Origin: Undibacterium sp.
GTDB lineage: Bacteria; Pseudomonadota; Gammaproteobacteria; Burkholderiales; Burkholderiaceae_D
Direction: 5' to 3'
NCBI RefSeq assembly: GCF_030651495.1
Contig: NZ_JAUSFI010000023.1
Location: 1-64,000 of the forward strand
Length of the DNA: 64,000 bases
In this document: positions 10,867 through 21,770 of the stretch, one piece after another
Position numbering within the stretch: position 1 is the first letter of the stretch
Layout of the letters: each line of letters begins with the position of its first letter
The notes under the pieces: model-generated
Told to the model about the DNA's origin: nothing
Database searches by the model: none
What the model saw: only the letters and a program-made list of their open reading frames with translations
Program-made: the position numbers and the translations under genes

Positions 10867-12024
10867 ATGTCATATAAAATGAAATCCCTTGTAGCAAGCG
10901 CATTACTGAGCTGGGCTGTTGCGGGTATTGCCGCTGACCCGATCAAGATCGGCGTATCCGGTCCATTTACCGGTGGTTCTGCACCAATGGGCGTATCCAT
11001 GCGTGATGGCGTCAAACTAGCCGTTGGCGAGATCAATGCCAAGGGTGGCGTGATGGGTCGTCAGTTGCAGTTGGTAGAGCGGGATGATGAAGCGAAAAAT
11101 GAGCGTGGTGTGCAGGTAGCACAAGAGCTGATCAATAAAGAAAAAGTAGTCGCGACCGTCGGTTACATCAATACCGGGGTGTCATTGGCATCCCAGCGTT
11201 TTTATCAGGAAGCAAAAATCCCGGTCATGAACAATGTGGCCACCGGCAGTATTGTCACTAAACAATTCCTGGCTCCCGAGCACAAAGACAATTACATTTT
11301 CCGTAACGCTGCCAACGACACCATTCAGTCTGCGATGATCGTGGATGAAGCGGTGACTAAGCGTAAATACACCAAAGTAGCGATCCTGGCGGATTCAACC
11401 AACTACGGCCAACTGGGTCGTGAAGATCTCGAAAAAGCACTGAGTGCCAAAGGCATTAAACCAGTCGCTGTTGAGAAATACAATATCAAAGACGTTGACA
11501 TGACGGCCCAATTGCTGAAAGCCAAGCAGGGTGGCGCACAAGCTGTCCTGACCTATGGTATCGGCCCTGAACTAGCCCAGATCGCCAACGGTATGGAAAA
11601 ATTGGGCTGGAAAGTACCGATGATTGGCAGCTGGACGCTGTCGATGGGCAACTTCCTCGACAACGCCGGTAAAAATGGTGATGGCGCACTGATGCCGCAG
11701 ACCTTTATTCAAGACCCAAGTACGCCTAAACGCAAAGCCTTTATCGAAGCCTATCAAAAGGCGTATAAAGTTGATCGCATCCCCTCTCCTGTCTCGGCCG
11801 CTCAAGGTTACGATTCGATTTACCTGCTCGCCGCAGCGCTTAAACAAGCGGGTACCACCGACGGTACTAAAGTGCGCGAGGCGCTGGAAAACCTGAACGA
11901 AAAAGTGGAAGGTGTCGTGACTACCTACAGTAAGCCATTTACGCACGACGATCACGAAGCCATCAAGGCGGGTATGCCAGTCATGGGTGAGGCAAAAGGT
12001 GGCCACATTGTTCAGGCTAAATAA
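10867..12024 (+). CDS. livJ: Branched-chain amino acid ABC transporter substrate-binding protein
   Basis: Periplasmic binding protein (KIGVSGPFTGG, AVGEINAKGGVMGRQ) followed by liv permease and ATPase genes. Confidence 0.92.
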   Translation: MSYKMKSLVASALLSWAVAGIAADPIKIGVSGPFTGGSAPMGVSMRDGVKLAVGEINAKGGVMGRQLQLVERDDEAKNERGVQVAQELINKEKVVATVGYINTGVSLASQRFYQEAKIPVMNNVATGSIVTKQFLAPEHKDNYIFRNAANDTIQSAMIVDEAVTKRKYTKVAILADSTNYGQLGREDLEKALSAKGIKPVAVEKYNIKDVDMTAQLLKAKQGGAQAVLTYGIGPELAQIANGMEKLGWKVPMIGSWTLSMGNFLDNAGKNGDGALMPQTFIQDPSTPKRKAFIEAYQKAYKVDRIPSPVSAAQGYDSIYLLAAALKQAGTTDGTKVREALENLNEKVEGVVTTYSKPFTHDDHEAIKAGMPVMGEAKGGHIVQAK

Positions 12025-12199
12025 GCTTTCTTAAGCAGCTACTTTAGATGTCGTCCGATTGGGTCGGTCCTATGATTGTAGGTCTGACCTTTCTTTCAGT
12101 ATTGCAATGCTCTCGTCAGTCCGGCATGTCTTCACGCGTCGTCGCGTTTAGTCACTTCTTAGCTGCGCGGCAGCTTGTTCTCCATTGGGTAAATTAAAA

Positions 12200-13090
12200 A
12201 TGGAAATCCTATTACAACTTGTATTTAGCGGCATTGCGCTGGGTATGATTTATGCCGTCATTGCCTTCGGTTACCAGCTAACCTTTGCCACCTCCGGTAC
12301 ATTGAATTTTGGCCAGGGTGAGGCACTGATGTTGGGTGCCCTGGTTGGACTGAGTCTGGTCGGCACTATCCACGGTGGCCCGTATCTGAATTATTGGCTA
12401 ATGATTCCGATTGTCATCGCCTTCGGTGCCTTGCAAGGGGTGGTAGTGGAGTGGATCGGTGTGCGCCCGGCGATCAAGATTAAATCAGAATTTGGTTGGA
12501 TCATGTCGACCATCGCGCTAGCGATTATTTTTAAAAATGTCGCCGAAAACATCTGGGGTAAGGATGACCTGACTTTTCCTTCACCATTGTCAGCGACGCC
12601 GTTTCAGGTGCTGGGGGCAAATGTGCAGCCGATGCAACTGGTGGTGGTGTTTGGTGCCTTGGCGATGATGCTGGCGGTGGAATTGTTTAACCGTAAATCT
12701 ATTTACGGCAAAGCCGTGGTAGCGACTTCCAATGACCGCGATGCGGCGGGCCTGATGGGGATCAATACCCGCATGGTCATTACCTTTTCGTATGCCTTAT
12801 CTTCTGCCACGGCGGCATTTGCCGGGGTGCTGGTGGCACCGCTGACCTTGACGGGCGCAACCATGGGGTCGGCGTTGGGATTGAAAGCTTTTGCGGTAGC
12901 CATTATTGGTGGTTTGACTTCCGGTGTCGGTGCGATTGTCGGTGGCTTGCTGCTGGGGGTGGCTGAGACTTTGACAGGTTTTTATATTTCTACCGGTTAT
13001 AAAGAAGTGCCAGGGCTAGTCTTGCTGTTGCTGGTATTGGCCGTTAAGCCCGCGGGCTTGTTCGGTAAAGCCGCTATCAAAAAGGTGTAA
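12200..13090 (+). CDS. livH: Branched-chain amino acid ABC transporter permease LivH
   Basis: LivH-like permease. Confidence 0.92.
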   Translation: MEILLQLVFSGIALGMIYAVIAFGYQLTFATSGTLNFGQGEALMLGALVGLSLVGTIHGGPYLNYWLMIPIVIAFGALQGVVVEWIGVRPAIKIKSEFGWIMSTIALAIIFKNVAENIWGKDDLTFPSPLSATPFQVLGANVQPMQLVVVFGALAMMLAVELFNRKSIYGKAVVATSNDRDAAGLMGINTRMVITFSYALSSATAAFAGVLVAPLTLTGATMGSALGLKAFAVAIIGGLTSGVGAIVGGLLLGVAETLTGFYISTGYKEVPGLVLLLLVLAVKPAGLFGKAAIKKV

Positions 13091-13096
13091 AGAATC

Positions 13097-15082
13097 ATGA
13101 TGAACAAGAAGACCTTACTTCTTTCTGTGTTGGGAATTGCCGCACTAGGTGTGCTGCCGGTTGCTTTGCATAATCCTTATTACCTGCATCTGGCAGAGAC
13201 CATTTTGATTTATGCGATTTTGCTGTTTGGTCTGGATATTGTGGTCGGGTATACCGGCCAGGTATCGCTCGGCCATGCGGGTTTGTTTGGCGTCGGCTCA
13301 TACACTACCGGCGTGTTTTACTTCAAACTTGGCCTGCCTATTTTCTTCGCTTTGCCAGCGAGTATTGCGGTCACTGCTGTGTTCGGCGCTTTACTGGCCT
13401 TGCCGGCATTACGTGTGACCGGACCGTATCTCGCAATGGTGACGCTAGCCTTCGGCACCATCATTCAGATTTTGATTAATGAGATGACTTTTCTGACCGA
13501 AGGCCCGATGGGGATCAAGCTGGGAAAACCTATTTTGTTCGGCCAAAAGCTCGGCGAAGTCGGCTATTTTTATCTGGTTGCGGTGATGATGGTGCTGGCG
13601 ATGATTGTGGTACATCGTATTGTGCGTTCCCATTTGGGGCGGGCTTTTCAGGCGCTGCGCGACAGCCCGATTGCGTCTGATTGCATGGGCGTATCGGTGT
13701 ATCGCTACAAAGTCTATGCGTTCGTGATCAGCGCCGCACTGGCGGGTCTGGCGGGGAGTTTATATGCGTATTCTGAAGAGTATATTTCGCCCAATACGTA
13801 TAATTTTGAACTGACGATTATGTTCTTGCTGGCGGTCATCATGGGCGGGCGTAAAACCCGCAGCGGTTCTTTGCTGGGGGCGATGATCGTCGTGATGTTG
13901 CCGTCGTTGCTGGCCGACATCGAATTATTCCGCCAGATCGCGACAGGTGCTGCCGTGATTGGGCTAGTGGTTGGCGCTCTTGCCGTGGCAAAACAGCGTA
14001 AAACCGTGCGTGAAATTATCGTTCCTGTGGTCGCCACCGTGGCGATGGCCGTATTTTCCTATCGACTGGAAAATATCACCGACTGGCGCCTGACTATCTT
14101 TGGCCTGATGACCTTGTTTGTGGTCTATTATTTGCAGGATGGCATCGTTGGTTTTGTCAATAGTTTGATGGGGAAAGCACCGAAACACTTGCTGGCGAAA
14201 CTCAGCGACAGCAACGAGAGCGATGCCAACGCGATTGTCAAAGCCAGCGGCGCACAGGCCGGCATCTTGCTCAGCGCCCGACAATTGCTGATGCAGTTTG
14301 GTGGCCTGAAAGCGCTAAATCAGGTAGATCTGCAAATTGCCAAAGGCACCGTACACGGCTTGATCGGCCCGAATGGTTCTGGCAAAAGCACGATGATGAA
14401 TGTCCTGACCGGCATCTACAAACCCACCGATGGTGTCGTCGAATTTGGCGGCCAGGTAATCTCTGGCACGACCCCTTCATCGATTGCGCTTGGCGGCGTG
14501 GCGCGGACCTTCCAGAACGTGCAATTGTTCGGTGAAATGACTGCCACCGAAAACGTCCTGGTAGGCTTGCACAACACCTTTCACAGTAATGTGCTCGATG
14601 TGATGTTGCATACGCCGCGTTATCTGCGGGAAGAGCGCGAGGCACGCTCCCGTGCCGCGAGTATCTTGCATTTTGTCGGGCTGGCGGATCTGGCCAACGA
14701 AGAGGCACGCAACCTGCCATACGGCAAACAACGCTTGCTGGAAATCGGCCGTGCGCTTGGCTTAAATCCGCAATTGCTGTTACTCGATGAGCCGGCGGCG
14801 GGCCTGACTGCGCCGGACATCAAAGACTTGATCGCGATCATTCGCAAGATCCGTGAGTATGGTATTACCATCATCCTGATCGAGCATCATATGGATGTGG
14901 TGATGTCGATTTGCGATACGGTGACGGTGCTCGATTTTGGCCAGAAAATTTCCGAAGGCAAACCCGCTTTTGTGCAGGCCGATCCGAAAGTGATCGAAGC
15001 CTATCTGGGTGGTAGTGTCAGTGATGAGCTTGGCTCGACACCGGCACCTTCGGCAGCAGTGGCAACCGCTGCCAGCGCGTAA
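13097..15082 (+). CDS. Fused LivM permease / LivG ATP-binding protein
   Basis: N-terminal LivM (GYTGQVSLGHAGLFGVGSYT), C-terminal ABC ATPase (GPNGSGKST, LPYGKQRLLEIGRAL, LLLDEPAAGL) in one ORF. Confidence 0.93.
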   Translation: MMNKKTLLLSVLGIAALGVLPVALHNPYYLHLAETILIYAILLFGLDIVVGYTGQVSLGHAGLFGVGSYTTGVFYFKLGLPIFFALPASIAVTAVFGALLALPALRVTGPYLAMVTLAFGTIIQILINEMTFLTEGPMGIKLGKPILFGQKLGEVGYFYLVAVMMVLAMIVVHRIVRSHLGRAFQALRDSPIASDCMGVSVYRYKVYAFVISAALAGLAGSLYAYSEEYISPNTYNFELTIMFLLAVIMGGRKTRSGSLLGAMIVVMLPSLLADIELFRQIATGAAVIGLVVGALAVAKQRKTVREIIVPVVATVAMAVFSYRLENITDWRLTIFGLMTLFVVYYLQDGIVGFVNSLMGKAPKHLLAKLSDSNESDANAIVKASGAQAGILLSARQLLMQFGGLKALNQVDLQIAKGTVHGLIGPNGSGKSTMMNVLTGIYKPTDGVVEFGGQVISGTTPSSIALGGVARTFQNVQLFGEMTATENVLVGLHNTFHSNVLDVMLHTPRYLREEREARSRAASILHFVGLADLANEEARNLPYGKQRLLEIGRALGLNPQLLLLDEPAAGLTAPDIKDLIAIIRKIREYGITIILIEHHMDVVMSICDTVTVLDFGQKISEGKPAFVQADPKVIEAYLGGSVSDELGSTPAPSAAVATAASA

Positions 15083-15093
15083 GGAGATGACTC

Positions 15094-15822
15094 ATGTTGA
15101 AAATTAATAATTTGCACGCGGCGTACGGCAAGGTCGAAGTGTTGCACGGGATTTCTCTCGAGGTACCCAAGGGTAAGGTGGTGACCTTGATCGGTTCGAA
15201 TGGGGCTGGCAAGACCACTACCATGCGTGCGATATCGGGCATGCTCAAGCCAAAAGACGGCACGGTAATGCTGGCCGGTAACGACATCACTGGTCTTGAT
15301 TCGCATCGTATCGCCCGCGCCGGCTTGGCACATTCGCCCGAAGGGCGGCGGGTATTTGCTACCATGTCGGTGACCGATAATCTGTTGCTGGGTGCCTTTC
15401 CACGCTTTACCCATTCACGTCCACGCGGCGATATTGACAGCGATCTGCAAAAGGCGATGGAATTATTCCCGCGTCTGCGCGAGCGCCGGCACCAGCTTGC
15501 CGGGACTTTGTCTGGCGGCGAGCAGCAGATGCTGGCGATGGCACGGGCGGTGATGCTTAATCCCGATGTGATCTTGCTTGATGAGCCGTCGATGGGGCTG
15601 GCACCGATCTTGGTCGATGAAGTGTTTCGTATTATTTTGCGTCTGAAACAAGAGGGCACGACCATGCTGCTGGTAGAGCAATTTGCCGCAGCGGCTCTGG
15701 CGGTGGCAGATTATGGTTATGTGCTAGAGAACGGGCGTATTTCGGTACACGGCCCGGCCGCCAGCTTGCAGAATGATCCGGCAGTCAAAGCCGCTTATCT
15801 GGGCGGCGGTGCAGCGCACTAA
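15094..15822 (+). CDS. livF: Branched-chain amino acid ABC transporter ATP-binding protein LivF
   Basis: Walker A GSNGAGKTT, signature LSGGEQQML. Confidence 0.95.
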   Translation: MLKINNLHAAYGKVEVLHGISLEVPKGKVVTLIGSNGAGKTTTMRAISGMLKPKDGTVMLAGNDITGLDSHRIARAGLAHSPEGRRVFATMSVTDNLLLGAFPRFTHSRPRGDIDSDLQKAMELFPRLRERRHQLAGTLSGGEQQMLAMARAVMLNPDVILLDEPSMGLAPILVDEVFRIILRLKQEGTTMLLVEQFAAAALAVADYGYVLENGRISVHGPAASLQNDPAVKAAYLGGGAAH

Positions 15823-15840
15823 AGCTGATTCCTGACAATA

Positions 15841-15880
15841 AAAAAATCCGGGTGAGTAGCAATACTCCCCCGGATTTTTT
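15841..15880. terminator. Bidirectional Rho-independent terminator between livF and enoyl-CoA hydratase gene
   Basis: AAAAAATCCGGG / CCCGGATTTTTT perfect 12-bp arms; right arm overlaps the MITE-like element. Confidence 0.85.
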
Positions 15881-15941
15881 TATTTTCATGCCCACTGCGC
15901 ATGTATTTAGTGCGCTGCTAAAATATACTGGTGGGGAGTAT
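15862..15941 (-). repeat. MITE-like element copy 1 (family with ATACTCCCC TIRs)
   Basis: ATACTCCCC ... GGGGAGTAT termini, 80 bp; reverse complement aligns with 61779-61859. Confidence 0.75.
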
Positions 15942-15967
15942 ATTGCCGGCTGACATGTGGCCGAGAT

Positions 15968-17059
15968 CTAGCTCAAATCCCGTAAAGGATGTGCATACGC
16001 CGGCCACACGCTGACAAAGAAGCTGGCAACCTGCTCGCCAGTGACTTCTGCCAGGCTGGCGGGCGACCATTGCGGCGCATTGTCTTTGTCTATCACCAGG
16101 GCGCGGATTCCTTCCAGCACTTCGCCATGCTTAAAGCAGTGACGCACCATGCTGCGTTCCATGCGCAAGCAGTCGGCTACCGACATGCCGGCACCACGGC
16201 GCAATTGTTCCAGCGTGACGCACATCAGCAAGGGCGAACGCTTTTCTATCGCGGCCAGGGTTTGCTGCGCAAAGGTATTGCTGTCCTGGTTTAGCGAAGC
16301 GGCAATCGCGAGCACATTGTCAGCGCTAAAATGCCGCTCTATCATGGCACGCTGTGTGGCCAATTTACTCTCGGACGGCAACACCTGTGCAGTAAATGGG
16401 GCGGCAAAATCGCGAATCGCGACGCGGATATCGCTCTCCTCGGTTGTTGCCAGCATGGCCATTAATGCAGGTAATTCTGCGGTCGGCAGAAACACATCGG
16501 CCAACCCTGCATACAAGGCATCGGCAGCGCCGATCATTTCGCCGGTTAAGCCCAGATAGGCACCGATTTTGCCCGGTGTACGTGCCAGAAAGTAACTGCC
16601 GCCGACGTCTGGAAACAGGCCAATATTCACTTCTGGCATCGCCATTTTGGTCCGCTCAGTGACGATACGCAAACGGCATGCCACCCCTGCCTGGGCGATG
16701 CCCATGCCGCCGCCCATGACCACGCCATTCATCAGGGCGATGTACGGTTTCGGGTAGAAATGGATCAGGTGATTCAGTGCGTATTCTTCAGTGAAAAAAT
16801 CTTCCAGCAACGCGCTGTCACCGGTGGGTGTCGCGTTGCCGACATCATAAAAAAAGCGGATGTCACCACCGGCACAAAATGCTTTTTCGCTGCTGCTGTG
16901 GATAAATACCGCGCGTACATTGCCGTTATTACGCCATTCCAGCAGGGTGGCGGTAATGGCGCGCACCATCTCTAGCGACAGCGAGTTGAGTGCCTTGGGG
17001 CGGTCGATGGTGATGAAGCCGATGTGGTTTTGAATCGAAGTGAGGATGCTCGCGCTCAT
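15968..17059 (-). CDS. Enoyl-CoA hydratase/isomerase family (3-hydroxyisobutyryl-CoA hydrolase-like)
   Basis: Crotonase fold motifs KAFCAGGDIRFFYD, MNGVVMGGGMGI. Confidence 0.88.
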   Translation of the reverse strand: MSASILTSIQNHIGFITIDRPKALNSLSLEMVRAITATLLEWRNNGNVRAVFIHSSSEKAFCAGGDIRFFYDVGNATPTGDSALLEDFFTEEYALNHLIHFYPKPYIALMNGVVMGGGMGIAQAGVACRLRIVTERTKMAMPEVNIGLFPDVGGSYFLARTPGKIGAYLGLTGEMIGAADALYAGLADVFLPTAELPALMAMLATTEESDIRVAIRDFAAPFTAQVLPSESKLATQRAMIERHFSADNVLAIAASLNQDSNTFAQQTLAAIEKRSPLLMCVTLEQLRRGAGMSVADCLRMERSMVRHCFKHGEVLEGIRALVIDKDNAPQWSPASLAEVTGEQVASFFVSVWPAYAHPLRDLS

Positions 17060-17238
17060 AGTGTTTTGTCGGTTTTTTTAATGGGGAAATCGGGATTGTG
17101 CTGCTTCGACGGCAATGGAAAAAATCAGGCGATTGACGTCCCTGTATTTGATTTTAAATCAGCTTGAGCTTGCCGACGGTAACTTAATGAGTGATTTAAT
17201 TTATTTCATCGATTGATGGTATATCTGCGGCAACAAAA

Positions 17239-17261
17239 AAGGACGCCAACTTCGCGTCCTT
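17239..17261 (-). terminator. Rho-independent terminator of hpf
   Basis: AAGGACGC/GCGTCCTT stem followed by T-run on minus strand. Confidence 0.8.
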
Positions 17262-17290
17262 ATTTTGGAGTCCCTCTGAAGGGGTGCTAA

Positions 17291-17635
17291 TTATGCCGAT
17301 GCTGGATCAGGTATATGCTTGATCGCGTCGTGCTGATGTTCCTGGATCTTGTCTTTGTGCTTAATGACTTGTCTATCCAGTTTATCTATCAGTGTGTCGA
17401 TGGCGGCATACAGATCTTGCGCCAGACTTTCTACGTGGATATCTTTACCGCTGATGTGCAGATTGATATCTGCTTTGTGACGTTTGTCCTTTTCTCGGAG
17501 CTTGTCAATTGTCAGGGTGACGGTAATATCAATGACTTGATCAAAGTGCCTCCTGATACGTTCTAGCTTGCTTTGTACATGTTCGCGAATTGCAGGAGTA
17601 ACTTCAAGGTGATGACCACTGATGGTGAGATTCAT
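17291..17635 (-). CDS. hpf: Ribosome hibernation promoting factor
   Basis: [32 protein letters not shown]; directly downstream of rpoN. Confidence 0.95.
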   Translation of the reverse strand: MNLTISGHHLEVTPAIREHVQSKLERIRRHFDQVIDITVTLTIDKLREKDKRHKADINLHISGKDIHVESLAQDLYAAIDTLIDKLDRQVIKHKDKIQEHQHDAIKHIPDPASA

Positions 17636-17752
17636 ACGGCGCTCCTATGGTGATGTTGCTTACTATTACTATGCTACGGTAAGCTCATTTTGGAAAAATC
17701 AATTTGAGCTAAATCATATATGGCAATTAAAAACAAAATTTCAAGAACTTCC

Positions 17753-19240
17753 CTATAAAGATTTACGTAAACTAACGGCTGGAATTTTAAGTGCTTCGCG
17801 GTACTTGGCAACAGTACGTCGGGCAATTACCATTCCTTGTTCCCCCAGCATCTCTGCAATTTTGCTGTCAGAGAGTGGACTTTTCTGGTCTTCAGCTCCT
17901 ATCAATTGTTTGATCAGTGCGCGTATCGCAGTGGAAGATGCTTCCCCCCCTGTTTCCGTCGCGACATGGCTACCGAAAAAATATTTCAACTCAAACATGC
18001 CATGCGGGGTCAGCATGTACTTCTGGGTGGTGACACGAGAAATTGTACTCTCGTGTAGACCCAGTGTATCAGCAATTTCGCGCAAAACAAGAGGGCGCAT
18101 GGCGACCGCACCATGCGTGAAAAAATTACGTTGCCTTTCCACTATGGCTTGTGACACGCGCAAAATAGTCTCGAAACGCTGGCGCATGTTTTTGACCAGC
18201 CAGCGTGCTTCTTGCAATTGCGGTGTCAGGCTGCCTTCACCACGGTTTTGTTTCATGATCTCGGCATACATGCTGTTAACGCGTAGTTTCGGCATGACAT
18301 CTTGATTGAGTACCACTTGCCATCCGTCAGCTGACTTTCTGACAATGACATCGGGTACGACATAATCGGATGTATTCGATGCAAAGTCCGCCCCCGGCTT
18401 GGGGTTGCATTGGCGAATAACGACTTGTGCCTCGCGCAGGTCTTCATCATCACAAGACAGGATTTTTTTGAGTTTATTGAAGTCGCGCTGGGCAAATAGG
18501 GTCAGGTGGGTTTCGACAATGGATAACGCCAGTCGCCGCGTCACAAAGGGGATTTTGGGGAGCCGCTTGATTTGCAATGCCAGGCACTCGGCGGGGCTGC
18601 GCGCGCCCACGCCCGCCGGGTCAAAGCTTTGTAGCATGGTCAAGGCAAACAGTAATTCTTCTGGCTCGACGCACAGTTCTAGCGGTAAGCTGGCGTGAAT
18701 ATCATCGAGTGATTCAGTCAGATAGCCGCTGTCATCGAGCGCATCAATCACCAATTCTACCAGGCCACGGTCACGCGGTTCGCGTAAATTCAGGCGCATT
18801 TGCTCTAGCAAATGTTCTTTGAGCGAAGTATGTGCGGCTTCCAGTTGAGGCCGTCCTTCATCTTCCTCGGCCGATTTGCTGCCTTGTGGCGCCGTGTCAA
18901 AACTCCAGTCGTCATCGCTGGGACTGGTGCTGTCGACGGGTGCGGCGACTTCGGTATTCTCGCTACTGCTATTCGATTCGGCACTATTTTGCTCGGACGA
19001 TACCGCTACGGTGAACTCTGTTTCCGATGGCGGGCTGGTACTGATGGCCCCATCGGCGAGTAAGCGTACCGCGCTGTCCAGTGGGTCATCCACGCGCTCC
19101 AGCATGGGGTTTTCTATGAGCAGAGTAGAAAGCTCCTGATGCAGCTCTAGTGTAGACAATTGCAGCAAGCGTATCGATTGCTGCAATTGCGGCGTTAACG
19201 TCAAATGTTGTGAGGTGCGTAGCTGAAGGCTCTGTTTCAT
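17753..19240 (-). CDS. rpoN: RNA polymerase sigma-54 factor
   Basis: Q-rich N-terminus and RpoN box [12 protein letters not shown]. Confidence 0.97.
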   Translation of the reverse strand: MKQSLQLRTSQHLTLTPQLQQSIRLLQLSTLELHQELSTLLIENPMLERVDDPLDSAVRLLADGAISTSPPSETEFTVAVSSEQNSAESNSSSENTEVAAPVDSTSPSDDDWSFDTAPQGSKSAEEDEGRPQLEAAHTSLKEHLLEQMRLNLREPRDRGLVELVIDALDDSGYLTESLDDIHASLPLELCVEPEELLFALTMLQSFDPAGVGARSPAECLALQIKRLPKIPFVTRRLALSIVETHLTLFAQRDFNKLKKILSCDDEDLREAQVVIRQCNPKPGADFASNTSDYVVPDVIVRKSADGWQVVLNQDVMPKLRVNSMYAEIMKQNRGEGSLTPQLQEARWLVKNMRQRFETILRVSQAIVERQRNFFTHGAVAMRPLVLREIADTLGLHESTISRVTTQKYMLTPHGMFELKYFFGSHVATETGGEASSTAIRALIKQLIGAEDQKSPLSDSKIAEMLGEQGMVIARRTVAKYREALKIPAVSLRKSL

Positions 19241-19257
19241 GGCGGTGGTGATTTCCG

Positions 19258-20001
19258 CTACATGCGGAAATGCTCTCCCAGATAAACGCGCCGCACCGAT
19301 TCGTTGCTGATAATTTCATCTGGGCTACCGCTGGCTAATACCGCACCCTGATTGATGATGCAGGCATGATCACAGATTCCCAGCGTTTCACGCACATTGT
19401 GATCCGTGATCAGGACGCCAATACCACGTCCCTTTAAAAAACGCACGATGCGCTGTATCTCGATGACCGCAATCGGATCAACTCCGGCAAAGGGTTCATC
19501 GAGTAACACAAAGCGTGGATTGGTCGCCAGCGCGCGGGCAATCTCTACCCGCCTGCGTTCGCCGCCGGATAAGGATAAAGCTTGATTTTCGCGTATGCCT
19601 TCGATCTGCAACTCTGCCAGTAGGGTATCGAGCCGTTGCTCGATGACGGGTTTGGACAGGTACTTGCCATGTTCATCTTTTTGCAATTCCAGCACCGCGC
19701 GAATATTATCTTCTACCGACAATTTGCGAAACACCGACGCCTCTTGCGGCAGATAAGACAAACCGAGTTTGGCGCGCTGATGGATCGGTAAGCGTGAGAT
19801 GTCGACGCCATCGATATCGATCTTGCCGGCATCGGATGGCACTAAGCCGACAATCATGTAGAACGAGGTGGTTTTGCCTGCGCCATTTGGGCCAAGTAAA
19901 CCAACTACTTCACCACTTTTCACTTGTAACGATACATCGCGCACTACCTGGCGTGCGCCATAGCGTTTTTGCAACCCTTGAACGACCAATGTACTCGTCA
20001 T
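19258..20001 (-). CDS. lptB: LPS export ABC transporter ATP-binding protein
   Basis: [13 protein letters not shown]; position next to rpoN and lptA. Confidence 0.96.
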   Translation of the reverse strand: MTSTLVVQGLQKRYGARQVVRDVSLQVKSGEVVGLLGPNGAGKTTSFYMIVGLVPSDAGKIDIDGVDISRLPIHQRAKLGLSYLPQEASVFRKLSVEDNIRAVLELQKDEHGKYLSKPVIEQRLDTLLAELQIEGIRENQALSLSGGERRRVEIARALATNPRFVLLDEPFAGVDPIAVIEIQRIVRFLKGRGIGVLITDHNVRETLGICDHACIINQGAVLASGSPDEIISNESVRRVYLGEHFRM

Positions 20002-20002
20002 A

Positions 20003-20605
20003 TCAGTTCGCTTGCTTATCGGTTTTAGGTTGCAGCGTCAACTTCACACGGCCAGCACCCGGCACATGTTTTCCGCTGCTGCTGTTGGTCGCAATGAAGA
20101 CATCATTGAGGCTGTCATAGGAAAGGAATTCGCCTTCCTGTTCTTGCGTCACTTTTTTACCCTCCAGATACCTAATTCTTGCCCTGGTAATAAAGGTGAC
20201 TAGTTCAGTTTTGTCATCGTATTCGACGCGGTCTGCTTCGCCTTCTACCCATAAATCATTGCCGCCATCGCGCTTCTGACGGAATGACGCAAGCTTGCCC
20301 GGCGAGGCGAACAGTACCGCATTCTGATGCCCGTCAGCACTTTTAGTGATGACGGCGCGGTCTGCTTTAACGATCAGTGTGCCGCGTGTCAGTATCACTT
20401 CGCCAGTCAGGGTAGTGATGTTTTTCTTGCCATCAAGATTGGCAAGCTCGGCTTCGATATTGGTTTCTTTTTGGCTATCGGCTTTCTCGGCATGTGCCGA
20501 TGCCAAGGGCAGCAAGCAAGACAGGACGAAGCTCAGATTTCTGGCGAAAGGAAGCAAGATCGGATGGCGTGGGGATAGAGTAAATTTTTTCATCGTGGCT
20601 ATCAT
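20003..20605 (-). CDS. lptA: LPS transport periplasmic protein LptA
   Basis: OstA-like domain, signal peptide, gene order. Confidence 0.94.
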   Translation of the reverse strand: MIATMKKFTLSPRHPILLPFARNLSFVLSCLLPLASAHAEKADSQKETNIEAELANLDGKKNITTLTGEVILTRGTLIVKADRAVITKSADGHQNAVLFASPGKLASFRQKRDGGNDLWVEGEADRVEYDDKTELVTFITRARIRYLEGKKVTQEQEGEFLSYDSLNDVFIATNSSSGKHVPGAGRVKLTLQPKTDKQAN

Positions 20606-21243
20606 GAATGCGGTTTTAGTTCGACCCCGGGCCTGGAGAGGCGGGCACGTACTTTGTTTAATAGCTGCAATTGCTGGGTGCGGTTATCCGCGATCAGGCC
20701 TGTGGCGTGGATTTCGGAACTAGTCGTGATCAGCGTGACTTCCTGGTCCGTTTTCATGACATCGTCATCCGGCAGCAGCAGCAGGTAGTTTGATTGTAAT
20801 TTCATATAACTGGCATTCGCACTGACCGGTCTTTCAACTTGAACATCCCCTTGCAGGTGAATTTGATCATGCTCGCGTATAGGTGAAATCTCTTGGGTTT
20901 TTTGTTCGATCACGGCGTGCTCGGCACGGATATTGAGTGGCATCTGGTCGGCATTAAAACTGTTGATGCGCGGCTGCTCAATTTCAAAATTATCGTTCAG
21001 TGGATGATGCGTCAGTCGTTTGCCGGTAATGTGATAATTCACTTTGCCGTTGTTGGGCAGGCGAATGAAATCGAATTGTTCCACATAATAATCAGGCTCA
21101 CTGCGGGCGGAGGAGCGCGAATTTCCCACCTCATCGTTGCGCCGCATGACTTGCAGCATCCAGAAACTGCCGAGCGCCACTACGGCCAGCAAGACGATTG
21201 CCAGCCAGATGCGGAAACGATCAGCGGTCAGGTAGTATTTCAT
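20602..21243 (-). CDS. lptC: LPS export protein LptC
   Basis: N-terminal TM, OstA-like fold, overlaps lptA. Confidence 0.92.
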   Translation of the reverse strand: MKYYLTADRFRIWLAIVLLAVVALGSFWMLQVMRRNDEVGNSRSSARSEPDYYVEQFDFIRLPNNGKVNYHITGKRLTHHPLNDNFEIEQPRINSFNADQMPLNIRAEHAVIEQKTQEISPIREHDQIHLQGDVQVERPVSANASYMKLQSNYLLLLPDDDVMKTDQEVTLITTSSEIHATGLIADNRTQQLQLLNKVRARLSRPGVELKPHS

Positions 21244-21770
21244 GTCAAGAAACCGGCTAAAGCCTGATCATATTTGCCTTGCGCCTGCAAAATAAAATCA
21301 CAAATTTCACGTGCCGCACCATTCCCACCGGTGGCAACGGTCACATAATCAACGCGTGATTTCACTTCGGCATGGCCGTTTGGCACACTGGCGGAAAAGC
21401 CAACCCTTGATAACACCGGTAAATCAATCACATCATCACCAGCAAAGCCACAATGTGCCGGCGCTACTGCCAAGACCGCGATTAATTCCAGAAATGCCGC
21501 TTTTTTATCATGGATACCTTGCATTAAATGCGTAATGCCGAGATCTGCCGCACGTTTCGCGACGATAGGCGATTGGCGTGCGCTGATGATGGCGGTGATG
21601 ATGCCGACTTCTTGTAATAATTTAATGCCCTGACCATCGAGCACATTGAAGGTCTTCATGACTTCGCCCTCAGGGCCAAAATGCAGGCAGCCGTCAGTCA
21701 GGATGCCGTCGACATCAAAGATCATCAGTTGTACTTGTGCTGCTTTTTTCAGTGCAGAGAGGCTCATCAA
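21240..21770 (-). CDS. kdsC: 3-deoxy-D-manno-octulosonate 8-phosphate phosphatase
   Basis: HAD motif MIFDVDGILTDG, gene order. Confidence 0.95.
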   Translation of the reverse strand: MMSLSALKKAAQVQLMIFDVDGILTDGCLHFGPEGEVMKTFNVLDGQGIKLLQEVGIITAIISARQSPIVAKRAADLGITHLMQGIHDKKAAFLELIAVLAVAPAHCGFAGDDVIDLPVLSRVGFSASVPNGHAEVKSRVDYVTVATGGNGAAREICDFILQAQGKYDQALAGFLT

